Source of the DNA: Prunella strophiata
Taxonomy: Eukaryota > Chordata > Aves > Passeriformes > Prunellidae
Direction of reading: 5' to 3'
NCBI GenBank assembly: GCA_036583965.1
Contig: JAZBQD010000017.1
Location: 22,354,385-22,418,384, forward strand
Length of the DNA stretch: 64,000 nt
The position numbers and the translations under genes were made by a program. Below, piece after piece: positions 1 through 13,434 of the stretch (positions are counted from its first letter, which is position 1; the number at the start of each line of letters is the position of its first letter). The notes under the pieces are model-generated. The model was not told the DNA's origin. It did not search any database and saw only the letters and a program-made list of their open reading frames with translations.

Positions 1-3000
1 ATTTCTCTTTGACTCCTGGCTAGACCAAAACAAATTTTAGCCATTTTTATGAAACTGTTCAAATGCATACAGCAAATACAGCATGTTAAAGCAGATGCAG
101 CATATTGAAGAGAGCTCAATTTAAGTGCAGAATGTTACTTGCAAATAAGAGGCCGGGTGAATAACCAACCTCCATATAAACTACCTTCTGCTGTATTTCA
201 GTAATGCTCCACTATATCATGGAGCTGTTGCAAAACATGACTTATTTGCAATGCTCAGTATAATGCACTCTCTTGCAGTCAAAAACAAATGGGAAATCCA
301 AATTTACAATTTTTTCCTCTACCAGGCCCCATTTTTACTTCCATACATGTGAATGCCTTGCTAAGAAAGGCTCCTGTACATTGTTATATTGAAATCAATC
401 TCATTATTTCCTAACAGATTATTGAACCAGAGAAAAAAAGCTAACTGAAGGATAGATTATTCAAGGGAAAAAAAACCCAAAAAAAACCCCAAAAACAAAA
501 CCAAAAAAAAAAAAAAAACCAAAAAAAAAAACCAGGAAAAATGGTTAGAACTTAATTATCTAGTAAAACTTGCAAGCACTAATTGACTAGTGCTTCTGTT
601 TCTGAGAGATTAACTTCCCTGCATTTTGCTGAATAGTACCATAATGTCTAATATGTCACAGGAATGAGCCCTTAGACTATTTATGGTGAGACAAAGGGAA
701 AAAAAAAATCTGCCTTCTGTGTGTTTATGCTTAGTGCATTTATAATTTTCTGGCCTTCTTCACTCACCCTCACAATAAGTAACTTCTGTTCCTCAAATCA
801 ACACAAATTTGTGAAAACAGAATATCTGACCCAGGTCTGCCCAGCCAAAAAATCTTTGTCACCAATATTTCAATCAAATCACATTGCCTGTTCAGCAAAT
901 GCTTTGCACTGTGCCTGATTTTTAGGCTGATGCCAAACACCAGGTCAGACAAAATGGGTGGAATACTACATTGCTTGTTTAATTGATAATATTGAGTTCA
1001 GAGAAAATTTGTCCTTTATGGGGTTCTTAGCTGTACACTGCTATGAAGTGAAGCTGTGTGCAGAAAACAGGATTTAATTGAAAGAAGTTGTAGACACAAG
1101 TTACTCACATGAGGGTTTTTTGCATGTCTTGGCTTGGAGGCACTAATTTTAATCTTGTAAAGAGAATCTACATTGAAATGTGACTTGAAATCTAGAAGAT
1201 TTGGAAAATATCCACCTGACAGTGGAGAGTTAATAATAAATCATTACAAACACAAACCACAACACTTATTTTTAACTTGCTTTTTTCCACAATAGTAATA
1301 GTGATAGTACTTTTGGAAATCAGAGATGGAAATGTTAAACTTGAGTGGTTTGAAATTAAGTCATCAGCACTCGTCAAGTCTGGTAAAATTGCTAGGATAC
1401 GCATATCTGGCAGAGACTATGCCAACCACTTTACAGAACAGTTTCAATTACAATTTACTTGTTACACAATAAATGTTTGCCTCCTGGGTTTAAAAAAATT
1501 AACACTGGCACTGTAAGAGCTCAGTTTTTAAAAGCACACCCTTGTTTTTATAGTTACAGATCAGAAAGTTTAAAAAAAAGAAACCAGACATCATTCTTCT
1601 CCCTAACAGAGCTAAAAAAAGACAGTATGAAATCTAAATTTTGAGCAGGAAATACACACTTTCCTCATTAAACATGAGAAAAGGGAGACTCTATAAAAAG
1701 CTTTCAGTTACAACAAAATCTGAGCAAATATTTAACCTCAGAGTGTAGACTGGCATGACCTGGTATGACTGTGGACTGCCATAGGGGACAATCTGCATGA
1801 TGGAAAACAGAAAACATTCCACTGCATGAGTAGTTGGGCATCTTCTCTACAAAGCTGGCTCAATAGCAAGGATCAAAATCTCACAGATTAAAAATAAATA
1901 AATAAATAAAGTGCCAGCTTCTACATTTTGAGACAGTTCATTAATTTCTTTCCATCCTGCAATATTTTGCAAATTCCAAGCTATGACATTTGGAGTGTTA
2001 CCAGCTAAAATATGCTGGCTCCTTATGGTGTGTTGCAGCAGATTTTGCAAACTATCACAGGGCGATGAGGGTTTTCTCTACAGCTTTGGGAGAACACTTG
2101 TAACATAAATACACCCTCTCCCCTCTGTACTTAGACTGCAAAGATACCAGCAGTATAGAAATAACAGTCTGTGACTTCAGGTTTAAGGAGACAAACAGAA
2201 AAGTTACACTGCAACACCAAGCGCATACCAAAAGCTAATATTTTCCTTATTTTGGGAAAAGATTAGCTCTCTCATTCTAGAAACTTGCTATGCATAACTG
2301 CATGGAAGTACCTGCTGTAGCCCAGGTAAAAGTGTGAATACCCTGCCAGTGTGTGGTTTAACAAAACAGAGGAGGTTTCTCACTGTTCCAGTGCTTTTCT
2401 GCACTAGCATATCAGATATCAGCACTGTCACAAGGACAAAGCTGAAGATATGCCAGTCGAGAAGTGCTTTCATTTCACCACAGTGTTTTCCTCTTTATGC
2501 CACTGATGTCCCACTGCACACCTATTCCCGTATCACAGTGGCTAATGAGCTTGTTTTAACACCTAGCCCTGACCTTCCCTCCTACCAAAAATTGTTCCCT
2601 GTCCCATCCACATTGGCCATAGAGCCTTTGCACAGCACCTTTTATTTGGGGGAAAAAAAAATTGCTACCCAGCTTATAATGTCAACATTTTCCTCACCTA
2701 GCACAGAGCAGAACCCTACACTTTACACCTCACATCCTGTCATCTCTAGCCCAGATCTCCAACCTGTTGAGATGATTTTGAAATTTGATTCTGTGCTCCC
2801 ATATCTTTGTGTCTCTTTCTGGCCTCACGCTCTGCACAAATGCAATACAGAGAGAACTGTGTTATTTCTTACACTGTATCATTCAGGAAAATAGTGGATA
2901 GGGCAGATTCCAGCAGAACCACAGCTCACTTTTCCTGTAAGTCAGACACCTTCTGTGCAAGACCTCTCTTTTCTCTCTCATCTGACAATGGAACAGAACA

Positions 3001-3629
3001 AGTTTAATAGCAACAATAAAAATAAAAATAAAAACTAAAAAAAAAAAAAAAGCATAATGATAAAGTGTATATACCATGCTAATAGACTATATTATATTTT
3101 ATAATACAGAATAAAGAACAGAATTACAAAATAAAATTATATTACTCATATGTATTATTGAACTTACCTATGTATATGTGTTTATAAATAAGCATAATTT
3201 TATATTTGTATACTATTAATATTTATATATGACACACCTTTGCATATTAATAAAATATAACAGCAACTATTTTGGGTCACCACTGAAGAACCTATTAAGT
3301 GTCATTTACAGTTTGTAAACCGCAGTCCTCGACCACGTGGAAATTTACACCTGCAAAATAAATGTCTGGGTTCAGCAGAACCATACTACAAAATCTGTTT
3401 TTTTAAATTGGAGACAGGGAAGGGAGGAGAGAACGACTTTAAGCGGGATAACAGTCAAGCTCTGGCCTTTCCGGGCAGCTGCTGTCTTGGCACTGCTCAA
3501 ACCTATCTTGGCTTTCAGCTAAGAGGTTATTGCCCTGCTCTCCCTACCCACTTATTGGGTATCCCTTACGACTGCCCAACACAAGAGGGGTAGGAAAGTG
3601 ACTCAGATTCGAAAGTACCTTTGGCTAGA
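1..3629. other. AT-rich intergenic DNA
   Basis: No gene recognised. It holds an A-rich tract at 466-532 and an AAATA-type tract with poly(A) at 3,012-3,051. The 186-codon frame at 2,334-2,894 resembles no protein I know and is probably chance, though its position before a poly(A) tract is noted under findings. Confidence 0.6.
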
Positions 3630-4200
3630 GATGCACTAAAACAACGCTAGTGGTTCTTTAATAAGTAACAATTTTATTTGAAGGCGAACTTACAAATGGT
3701 TACTCATATGAAGGGACATCATTAGCAAATGCCTGTATTCGTAAACTTTGCAATGTATGAGAAAGAGGAAGGAAGAGCAGAAGAGAAGGGGAAGAGAAAG
3801 AAAAAGAAAAGAGATAGAGAGAGTGACAGAGATCACTGGTGCTGGATCCAGCCAACGGGGGCCTTTGATGTCCCGAAGTCCCACACAGTATAGCTCGCTG
3901 TCCTTTTTTACGTTGGTTGCTTCGGGCAACACCCCCTCCATGCTTAAACAGGGCGGGGGGTGGCAGCCAATTTATATGTAAATGAGGAGTATCGGGAGTA
4001 ACAAAGAGATTACAAAGACTCTGAGTCCAGTATAAGGGCGGAACAGGACCGTAGTCACTTTAGCATCACTCTATCCTTAATCTGGTTGATTGCAGCAATA
4101 AGGATCATCCAACTCCTCAGGCACACCATCCACACATCTCATGGCGTGTCTCATCGTGTGGCTCCAGTTGCTTCATTTAATTTCACTTGATTTCATTTGA
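3630..4200 (-). mobile_element. Solo-LTR-like element (endogenous retrovirus remnant)
   Basis: On the minus strand a TATA-like ATATAAAT (3,977-3,970) is followed about 300 bp later by AATAAA (3,678-3,673), with a long pyrimidine-rich tract between them, the layout of a retroviral LTR. The end near 3,630 reads ...TTTTAGTGCA. No gag, pol or env sequence is recognised beside it, so it is probably solo. Family and exact ends are uncertain. Confidence 0.4.
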
Positions 4201-4639
4201 AACCTCTAACCTACCAGATCATCAGTGGTTTTGCATTTCTCCAGCCTTAACCCCATGAGAACAGACAGTGAAATTCGAAATTACTAAAACCAGTTGCTGT
4301 CAACTTTAAATATATTTTGGGAAAAAACTGCTATAGAAAATAATTATATCTTGGAGACCTTTCTTTCCTATTTCTTTCTTGGAGATGCAGCTGTTCTTAG
4401 ATCAAGGGACTGAACAATCAAGCTTTCAAACTACAGCACTGGTGATGCAAGAATGCATCCACTGGACTAGATGAGAAGTAAAGTCTCATGTACATTTGGA
4501 TGTTTGATCACTGCTGTATGGTTACGTTCCTGTTTTCAAAAAAAGTTAGAGTTTGTTTTTTTAGTGCCTGATTGTCCACACTGATCAAAGACACTCACTT
4601 GACTGAAGATCACAGAGGGAAGCAATAGGGCAGACAATA

Positions 4640-4677
<38 letters not shown>

Positions 4678-7317
4678 AAAAAAAACCCAAAGCTAGAGGG
4701 AAAACGGGATAGGAATCTCTTTCCTCCCCTTATCTCTTCCAGTTATCTTGGGTACTGTTTGTAAAACAGACATGTAAAATATTTAAGGCATGATGACTGC
4801 TTTTGGAAAATAATTGCCTTGAACAATAGAAATAAAAACTTGCAGAAGGTCACACTACTCACTCAGTGAATACCATGAATCTAACCCTGTGATTCTGCAC
4901 TTAGAGGAAAAATTTTGCTCCTGCAACTTTTCATAGGACTAAAATCCTAAGATGCCCAAGTCCAACAGAACTTATGATGTCTCTGAACTAACATCAGTCA
5001 AGTGAACGAAAGTTTCAGATCCTGCCTGTTGCTAAACAAAAAAAATAAGAAAAAGGAATGAAGTGTGAAAGAACTCTTCAGCAATACAAGGACCATGATA
5101 AAAACTTACTGTGCAGAAAATGTGGAAAATGCCTGTAATAGAGAACAGCCCCTAGATCATGCAGAGTAATTTCTTAGCACACAGGTAAAACAGAGGCTCT
5201 ACAAAGATCAAACTAAACCCAGGATCTGAGATAGGTACTTTTCACCATACGATTCTCAGAAGAAGACACATCCTAATTGTGTATGTATGACTGCAGCTAA
5301 ACTACAACACATTCTCACTATGCTGAAGGCACTACTTTGTTTCCTTTTTGAAAGCTGAAGTTCGGACAGTTGTATGACCAAGGCCTTTCATTTACTTCAG
5401 GAAAAACACAGATGGTCAGTGGCCAGCCAGGAGTGTCATTAGGGAATTTGTGAGGTGTACCCTTTACCACAGAAACAAGAGAGGATTGACACCCTGTACT
5501 TTCTGTCTTGCAAGAGAATTCACCAACCTGACTAGTAAATAAAGTTCATAAATCAACAAATCAGAACCAAGGTCAAGTAAATGAAGATGAAGCAGCTGGG
5601 CTCCATTGGCTCTCTTCATTATTCATAGTAAGGTATATATCTTTTGAGTTCCTTTAACTTATTATGCAAACCCATGATAGAAAAATTTGATACAAACTAA
5701 CACTCATTTAAAAATATTTTTCACAGAAAGGAACTAGAAGAGCCAATAAAAATTTGCTCTACTTTTAAGTCACTAACCTTAATCTCACCCTGTTTTACTT
5801 TGCAAAAGAGGTGTGCGGCAAAAACCTTTGGAAGCAGAGCCAATGTTCAGCCAGTTACACTTGAATTACCAGATGTACAACAATCCTCAAGAGAACCAAT
5901 TGCCACAAGCATTTCTGCGAAAGTGCCTTACAAACAGCAGTTAATTTTCACACCACCTCTGTGAGCCCTGCATGAATGGGTTATCACTCCCAGAGCGCAG
6001 ATGTGGAAAAACAGTGGCACTGTGGAGAAGAGTACCAAGGCTGGGATTGCACTTAAAACCTTCAGACCTCTTCTGTCTGCATTTTATGACTAACAGGGAA
6101 GGAAGGCAGAGAGGCATAAGGCTGGGAGACTGGAAATACTGAAGGATGTCATAGCTGGAACTCCAAGTCTCCATGGAGTTGCAGTGGGTGGGCACATGAC
6201 AGCTGAGTCAAACTGGCACCAGGGTGAGGTTCAGTGGCTTCTTAAGGCAGGTGCAGCTGGTGACAGCCAGGTGTGAACAGCTGAGGCAGTTTTGCTCTTG
6301 GAACTCGTGACTATAAATCCATTATCACTGCATGAATGAAACAGAATTATACTGTGCTTTCAAAACTTTCAGTATGTTAAATTATTGAAAACTTCCTGGT
6401 GTAATACCAACTATCAGTGCATAGATGCATCAGTACAGGAGCAATGTCAATACATATTTGGTTACAAAAAACCCCAGCTGGCTAACAATGGAAAAGAGAA
6501 GTACTTGAGCTGTTACAGTTTCTCCACAAGTTTTAAGTTACTTTCTGAACACCTAGCTATTTTAGTGGAATACAAAGAAAACTTCTGCTACACTCTTCAG
6601 ATAAGTTAGTGGCAACAGCAAAAATAGTAACTCCATGGTGTATCTCTCTTACAAGTTTTACACTGCATGTAAGACTACCTATCATCCCCTAGACACTTTC
6701 TGTTAATACTAAACCACACAGTATCTTTTTGCCAATTCTTTTATCCATTACTTTTCTGGCTGCAAGGTTTTTAAATGACCAGGTTTGTTTGTTAGCTTAC
6801 CCATGAAGAATTTCAAAGAACTGATAAACTTGAGCAAAAGGTTAAAAAATTGCTTTTTGCTCAAAGCCACAGGCAAAAGGGGAAGATGGGCACTGGGCAT
6901 GATTTAGCCAGGTTGAGCACCAGGCTCAGCACATGACAGTAGGTGAGTGAATGAACCATGTGATTTCCAATTTTGTGTGGCTTTAGAAGTGAGCAAAAAC
7001 AGGTTTAGCCAAACCTGAAATGACATTTGAATAATCAGCCTGAGACAACTGACAGATTTGACCCCCAGGGCAATTTTTCCTGGCTTCTGGTAAAGCCAGT
7101 CAGTCAGAAACAGTCTGAAACCATGCACATGGTGCTGTGGGGCAGGCATGCATCCCCAGTGTGGTGCTGGCTGAGGTTATTAGGTTAATTGCACAACCAC
7201 GTGAGTACAGCCCTGTTGGTCAGAACTCTGAATTATATGGAGGAGAACAGAAGAAGCCATGAGAAAAACAGGAACTGGTCATTCCTGACCTGAAAAGACC
7301 TTTTGGGGTTATTCTGC

Positions 7318-7365
<48 letters not shown>

Positions 7366-8039
7366 AAAACAAGCTTAGTTCCTTAGCTGAAAAGTTGCCA
7401 TCCAGAACACAGCAAAAGGATGTCATCATTTGTTTCAAGGAAATTTTCACTGCTGCTATCAAGCACGCTAAGTGCTTAGTCCCATTTCTCTTCAAATCAA
7501 CAGAAAAATGAAAAACATTACCATTTGTGCCAGTTCACAGCCAAGCTTTAGCATCTATCACAGTTCTAGCACTGCAACACCACTGGCAGAGGTTGAATTT
7601 CTGAGAATGATAAGTGAGGGAATGGCAAAGAAGGCAGTCAAAAGCAAACTTCAGCGATTAACAACTCAAATGTTGAAAACCAGCTACATACAAGGATGTA
7701 ATTTTTACTGAGTGTATTGTTTTTTTCCTATGACAGATCTTCATTCACTTGAATGGAAATAGCTGTACTCTCCATCTAGTACTACTGAACTGCCAGCTGT
7801 GTTCAGGAGATATTTATAACCATTAATGCTGCAGATGGAAGGTGAGTTTTAATGTATCATAGTTACTCCTCTGGCTGGAGAGCAGCTCTCTGTCTGACAG
7901 CTGGAATTGAATAGCAGAAAGCTCAATATATCTCTCCATCGTTTTCACTCTTTTTCCTTTGCATGTAACCATCCCTTCTAAGCTTGCTTCTGTTTTCTGG
8001 CTTGCCTTATTGCTCCTGCCTCGTCTCGGTAGCAAGCCA
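4201..8039. other. AT-rich intergenic DNA with poly(A) tracts
   Basis: No gene recognised. Two long A homopolymers stand out: 4,640-4,675 (followed by A/C-rich bases) and 7,321-7,363 (about 43 A). Both are likely tails of decayed retroelements or slippage-prone microsatellites. Confidence 0.6.
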
Positions 8040-8970
8040 AGTTAGCGTGGAGCTGCCTTTCCCAGCGCTCACCCCACTGCCTGCTTGGGCTGGGGATCAG
8101 AGGGACCCCTCGGAGCTCCCCTGCGGGAGGTGCCAGGGGGCTCGAACCTCACGTGGGACCAAACCACACTGCCAGGCACTTGGCCTCCGGCCCCGTTCTC
8201 GGTGCAGTCGGCAGACCCCTGGGGCCCCAAACCACAGCCCCCTGCGCCTGCCCACCTCTATTTCAGCCGGGAGCTGGGGGTGGGAGGGGGGCGGGGGGCT
8301 GTAAGGGTCACTTTTCTTCCTGCAAGAGGATGCCAGGCGGGGCGAGGGGCTCCACTCCACTCCGTATGTTGTGACAAACCACGACCCCTCAAGCACCGCT
8401 GCCTGCCCCTGTCCTTCATCGGCACGCCCCGTGCACCCCGGGGAAGCACACCGAGCCCTGCCACCGCACAGCGCTCCGCGACAAGGCCGGGGGACCGTGC
8501 CCGTGCCCGGTGCAGCTTCCAAGAGAGCCCTTGGCCGCGCACAAAGGGCGAGCGAGGCAGACACGGCAGTATCGCCCGCCCCCGCGGCGGGCAGCGCTGC
8601 AGCACCCCCGCACACGCAGCACCCCGCACACGCATCCACACGCGGCAGCGGCCGGCGGGTCACGTACCTGCAGGTGCCGGTCCGCGGGAGCGCGGGGCGG
8701 GGAGCCGTGCTATATCGCCCGTATTGCATGGGGGGATGAGGGCGATATCGCTCGGGGGCTGGGGCGGGGGGGCTGCTCTGCTCCCTCCGCCCTCTTCCTC
8801 CTCCTCCTCCCCGCGGTGTGTGGGGGTGTGTGGTACTCCGCGCCGGAGGAGGCAGCGGCGGGCTCCGGCTCCTGTCAGCCACCGGAAACCGGCGCCCGGT
8901 CCCCCGCACCGCAGGAAGTGTGCAATGGCACACCCGCACACCGGCCCGGACGGGCAGCGCACCCCGGCTG
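8040..8970. promoter_or_regulatory. GC-rich CpG island
   Basis: Strongly GC- and CpG-rich DNA begins near 8,040 in AT-rich surroundings. The densest CpG lies at 8,390-8,960, with GC boxes, a CGATATCG palindrome near 8,750 and an ETS-like CCGGAAAC at about 8,882. Such islands usually mark promoters. HSDL2 is too far away (17 kb) to own it, so it likely serves another gene. Confidence 0.65.
8668..8900 (-). other. Candidate minus-strand first exon (possibly PTBP3 5' UTR)
   Basis: On the minus strand CAG|GTACGTG at 8,670-8,661 is a near-perfect splice donor within the CpG island. The exon would start somewhere around 8,720-8,900 and end at 8,668. In mammals PTBP3 lies upstream of HSDL2 in the opposite direction, so a divergent PTBP3 first exon is a reasonable inference. 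I do not recognise PTBP3 coding sequence, and the remaining exons would lie left of the window. Confidence 0.25.
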
Positions 8971-9326
8971 TGTGCCATGGCACACCGCACACACACACAC
9001 ACAGAGCACCGCAGGCTGGGTGCGCATGTGACCACCGCACACACACACACAGAGCACCGCAGGCTGGGTGCCATGGCACACCGCACACACACCACACACA
9101 CACACACACCAGAGCACCGCAGGCTGGGTGCCATGGCACAACCGCACACACACACCACACACCACACACACACACACACACAGCACCGCAGGCTGGGTGC
9201 CATGGCACACCGCACCACACACACACAACACACAGAGCACCGCAGGCTGGTGCCATGGCACACCGCACACACACACACCACACACACACACACACAGAGC
9301 ACCGCAGGCTGGGTGCCATGGCACAC

Positions 9327-9361
<35 letters not shown>

Positions 9362-9583
9362 CACCGCAGGCTGGGTGCCATGGCACACCGCACACACACA
9401 CACACACACACACACCACAGAGCACCGCAGGCTGGGTGCCATGGCACACCGCACACACCACACACACACCACACACACACACAGAGCAACCGCAGGCTGG
9501 GTGCCATGGCACACCGCCACACACACACACACACACACCACCACAGAGCACCGCAGGCTGGGTGCCATGGCACACCGCACCAC

Positions 9584-9618
<35 letters not shown>

Positions 9619-10292
9619 CAGCACCGCAGGCTGGTGCCATGGCACACCGCACACCACACACACACACACACCGCACACACACACACACACACCGCAGGCT
9701 GGGTGCCATGGCACACCGCACACCACACACACACCACACACACACACCAGAGCACCGCAGGCTGGGTGCCATGGCACAACCGCACACACACACACACACA
9801 CCGCACACACACACACACAGAGCACCGCAGGCTGGGTGCCATGGCACACCGCACACACACCACACACAACACACACACACACAGAGCACCGCAGGCTGGG
9901 TGCCATGGCACACCGCACACCACACACACACACACACCACACACACACACCAGAGCACCGCAGGCTGGGTGCCATGGCACCCCGCACACACACACACACC
10001 ACACACACACACAGAGCACCGCAGGCTGGGTGCCATTGGCACACCGCACACACCACACACACACAACACACACACACACAAGAGCACCGCAGGCTGGGTG
10101 CCATGGCAGCACCGCACACACACAGCACACACACACACACACACAACACAGAGCACCGCAGGCTGGGTGCCATGGCCCACCGCACACACACACACACACA
10201 CACACAGAGCACCGCAGGCTGGGTTCCATGGCACACCGCACACACACACACACACAGAGCACCGCAGGCTGGGTGCCATGGCACACCGCACA
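8971..10292. repeat. Minisatellite, about 21 units of palindromic core plus CA tract
   Basis: Units of about 55-75 bp. Each holds the core GCACCGCAGGCTGGGTGCC followed by ATGGCACACCGC and then a CA-rich tract of variable length interrupted by ACC or AAC. The core contains the perfect 12-bp palindrome GTGCCATGGCAC in most units. Degenerate seeds of the unit occur just before (8,920-8,970) and after (10,292-10,340) the array. No unit contains a stop codon in several frames, which creates giant spurious frames on both strands. Confidence 0.95.
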
Positions 10293-10510
10293 GCACACAT
10301 GCACCGCATTGGGCAGCGCAGCCCGAGGCTGGGCACAGCACGGGACTTTGAGGGACACCCAAGGGACACCTGCCCCTCCCAGGGGACTGAGGAGTGGCGG
10401 AGAGGGGGTCCCCGTGCCCCCTCTGCGGGGAAACAGGCAGCGGGAGCTGCCTTCCCTGCGTTGCTGTGGGCAGGAGAGATGCATGCGTGTGAAACGGGGA
10501 TGTCGCTCTA
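10293..10510. other. GC-rich right flank of the minisatellite
   Basis: GC-rich DNA with degenerate core remnants (GAGGCTGGGCACAGCAC) that ends sharply near 10,510. No gene is recognised. Confidence 0.5.
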
Positions 10511-13434
10511 AGGAACACGTTCTCAGCTGACATAAATAATGTAATGTTCTGGTGGAGGTCTGTTGACTTCCAGCACCTACTCAAAGTGGGTGTGTCCAAA
10601 CAGCTGCTACTCCGTTGTTTTGTGCAGACACAGAAGCGTGCTACTTACTGCTCCTTTTTTTTTTTTTTTTTTAATAGGTATCTGCCACGACATGTTACTT
10701 TTATGTGGACTATATACATATGCATGCACATATCTGCACACATGCTTTGCCTATGTGTAAGACAATAAAAACTGCAATTTGTGTGTTGTGAAAACTTTCT
10801 TAATTTGCTTGCAACTAGAGACCCTATCAGCAACATTGCTCATATTGGGATTTTTTTGCAATTAATCACAGGAGGGCTCACTCTGTGCTTGCAGCATTTT
10901 CTCTGAGTGTTGGTTCTCCCACAGTAAGCAAGACACATGCCAAAACAAACTTTGCTCATCTCCTCAGTTGGGCTTTTTTTACCTTGCATCACTCCAGAAG
11001 GAGACAGGCCTGGCTATCAGCCTTCTAAGCCAGCTGCTTCATGGCCCAGAGGTTTCCTTTCCTCATCTTCCTTATGCCAACATTTGCAAAATTTGAATGG
11101 GCTAACACATGCTTGCTAGCTACGATGGCAACAATGCTTACATAAGAGTATAATGGAGCCAATCTGGAAGTGTATTCATGCCAAAAGTAATGCTCTTTCC
11201 AGATTTGCCTGTGAGGTGGCAGGGGAATTTGGTAGCAACATTAGCCTTGCCTAGGGAAGATTGCCATCCCTTCTGCTATTGCTATTTTCAGTAGGGTGTC
11301 AGGGTCATGGTGCTGCAACCAGCAGAGGTCTAGAATATTTAATTATTTAAGATTTCAGTAGTAGACTCCTAAAGATGAAGAACCCTAACAGAAGGAGTAA
11401 TTATTCTAGGAAGAGGAGGGAAAGGCTGCCTCCATCCATCATGTTCAAATACATGACACCCTGCTTTCACATCTTGCTTTTAAAGCAGGGCCCTGTAGTC
11501 AAATCACTGGCAACATTAAGAAAAAGACCACAACCTTCCTAGACTCTGCTGTGCCCACAAAATCCTTCCAGGGACAGGAATGGTCTGATTTTCAGGAACA
11601 TGCCCCCAGAGTACCGTATAGGCCATCAACACACCTCCTGGGTCAGAGGCTGCATGGGTTGTATTGGTTAAAACCAGAGCCTTGCTTGTCTCTAAGATGG
11701 GCCTGCAAGACCAAATAGTTACACTTTCACAAACAACAATAACAGTAATTCCTGAAGAGGAGGAGCTTTCCAAACAAACACTCCTCATCTCTGGGAGCCC
11801 TATGATCAAGCACATCATCTGCAGTCAGGAAACACAAGGGGCTTGCTCTTCATTGTTGGTCTTCAGTCTTGATCACTCCTTTGCATTCTTTTTCTTTGTT
11901 CTTCTCTACTTCTCTCAGGCTCTTCAGTGGCCACAGGACAAAGTAGCCTCCAAACCTCCCTCTTCCTCCCACCTTCTCCCCCACCTCTTTCCTCTCCTTC
12001 TTCACTTCTTCATTGTTAAGAGCAGCCACAGGTCACATCATATTCTCTGTCAAAGAGCTCAGCTAAGCCTAGAACAGTGTCACCAGCACTTCAGCACAGA
12101 ATTGCAGTTCTGGATGAGCTTGTTTTAATACACTGCCTGTGTTAGTGATTGCGCTGGGAGGGCAGTGATTGTGTGTACTGATGTTCCCAAGCAAGAAAAC
12201 AAGATTTTCTCTGGGAAGGAAAGCTGCTGGTATTGACCCAACAGGACTGTGCTGGCTGCTGCAAGGTGGACAGACAGAGAGACTGTCCTGCCTCTGCAAA
12301 GCTGAGAGACTGCTGTGGTGAGGAGCAATTGCTGGCCATTTCTTCTCCTATTCCTCACTTGGAATAAAATACAACCAGGCAGACATCTGACTTGGTTGGT
12401 GTGGACACTGCTGGAGGTGCTGAGCATTCTCCATAAATGGTCCACATGTCCAGGTAAGGCAGCAAGGTCCTGTCATTAACGCAGTGGGCTGAGAAAGGTG
12501 TATCACACCCTCATCCCAGAACTAGCACAGATTTTATTCTGTGACCTCTGACAACTCACTAACCCACGTGCTGTGACCCTTCATCAGCCATAGTGTGGCA
12601 AGGGTGAATTGTCTCACTCCAGATGCCAGTGCCAGGAAAGCTAGGGCTCATGGTGCTCACTGGAAACTCATGCTCTCCCCTCCAGTACTCCCGGGCAGCC
12701 TGCCATCCCATTAACACTTGTGCCACCAGCAGACCAAAAACAATGGGCAAAAGCAAAAGCATGCCAGGTCCCACAAGAACTGGCCCTTCTGCAGAGAAAC
12801 ACTGGCTGTGAAATAGGGTGTACAAGCTCCCACAGAGGAGGGAAAGGAATCACCATCCTCCTGTTTGGGAACACCTGACTGTCTGCTTGAAGAGAGGCCC
12901 AAAGGTGCTGGCAAGTGACAGCAACATCACAGCAGAGATGATACCACCTCACAGAAAACGTGCAGGCATTAAGTGACCATATGGCTTTGTTGTGAACTGC
13001 TCAGCTTCCCCAGCATCCCTCCAGCACCACGCTGGTCAAGCAGGAACAGAGCAAAGCTTGGTATTTCCCAGGGACATAAGATGTGCACCGACTCGGTCTG
13101 AGCTGGTTCCCCTTTTGTTCAGGACTGACAGGTGGGCTGGATTCTGCTGAACTGTTTGTTTCTGCTGCCCAGCTCTGCCCTTTGTTTGATCAGGCAGCAA
13201 GGAAGCTGAGTCACACCCCTGCAGTCTGTGCTCTGGCCATGCTTGCTCCCTCCTGCCCAGCTGAGCAGGGTGTGCCAGCACCCACACAGACTCTCCCTCA
13301 GCCCCCACCACCAGTCATGAGCCTGACCTGGTGCCAGCAGCTTTGCCAGCTGAAACACAAAGGTGAAACACCACTCTATGTGGAACCCCCCAGCTCTCAC
13401 AGCAGGAGGAAAGCTGGCCTGGTGATAATAAAAG
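10511..13434. other. Intergenic DNA without recognised genes
   Basis: Contains a T-tract at 10,654-10,672. Open frames up to about 150 codons show no conserved features. Nothing else is supported. Confidence 0.55.

Noticed and set aside
8085..10600. Very long open frames on both strands (up to about 800 codons) rich in His-Thr or Cys-Val
   Set aside because: They are produced by the minisatellite, whose CA-rich units lack stop codons in several frames. All frames are open together, there is no splice or start logic, and composition is purely repetitive.
11664..12128. 154-codon open frame
   Set aside because: No recognised domain, low-complexity Phe/His/Leu content and no splice context. Length is within chance for a 64-kb window.
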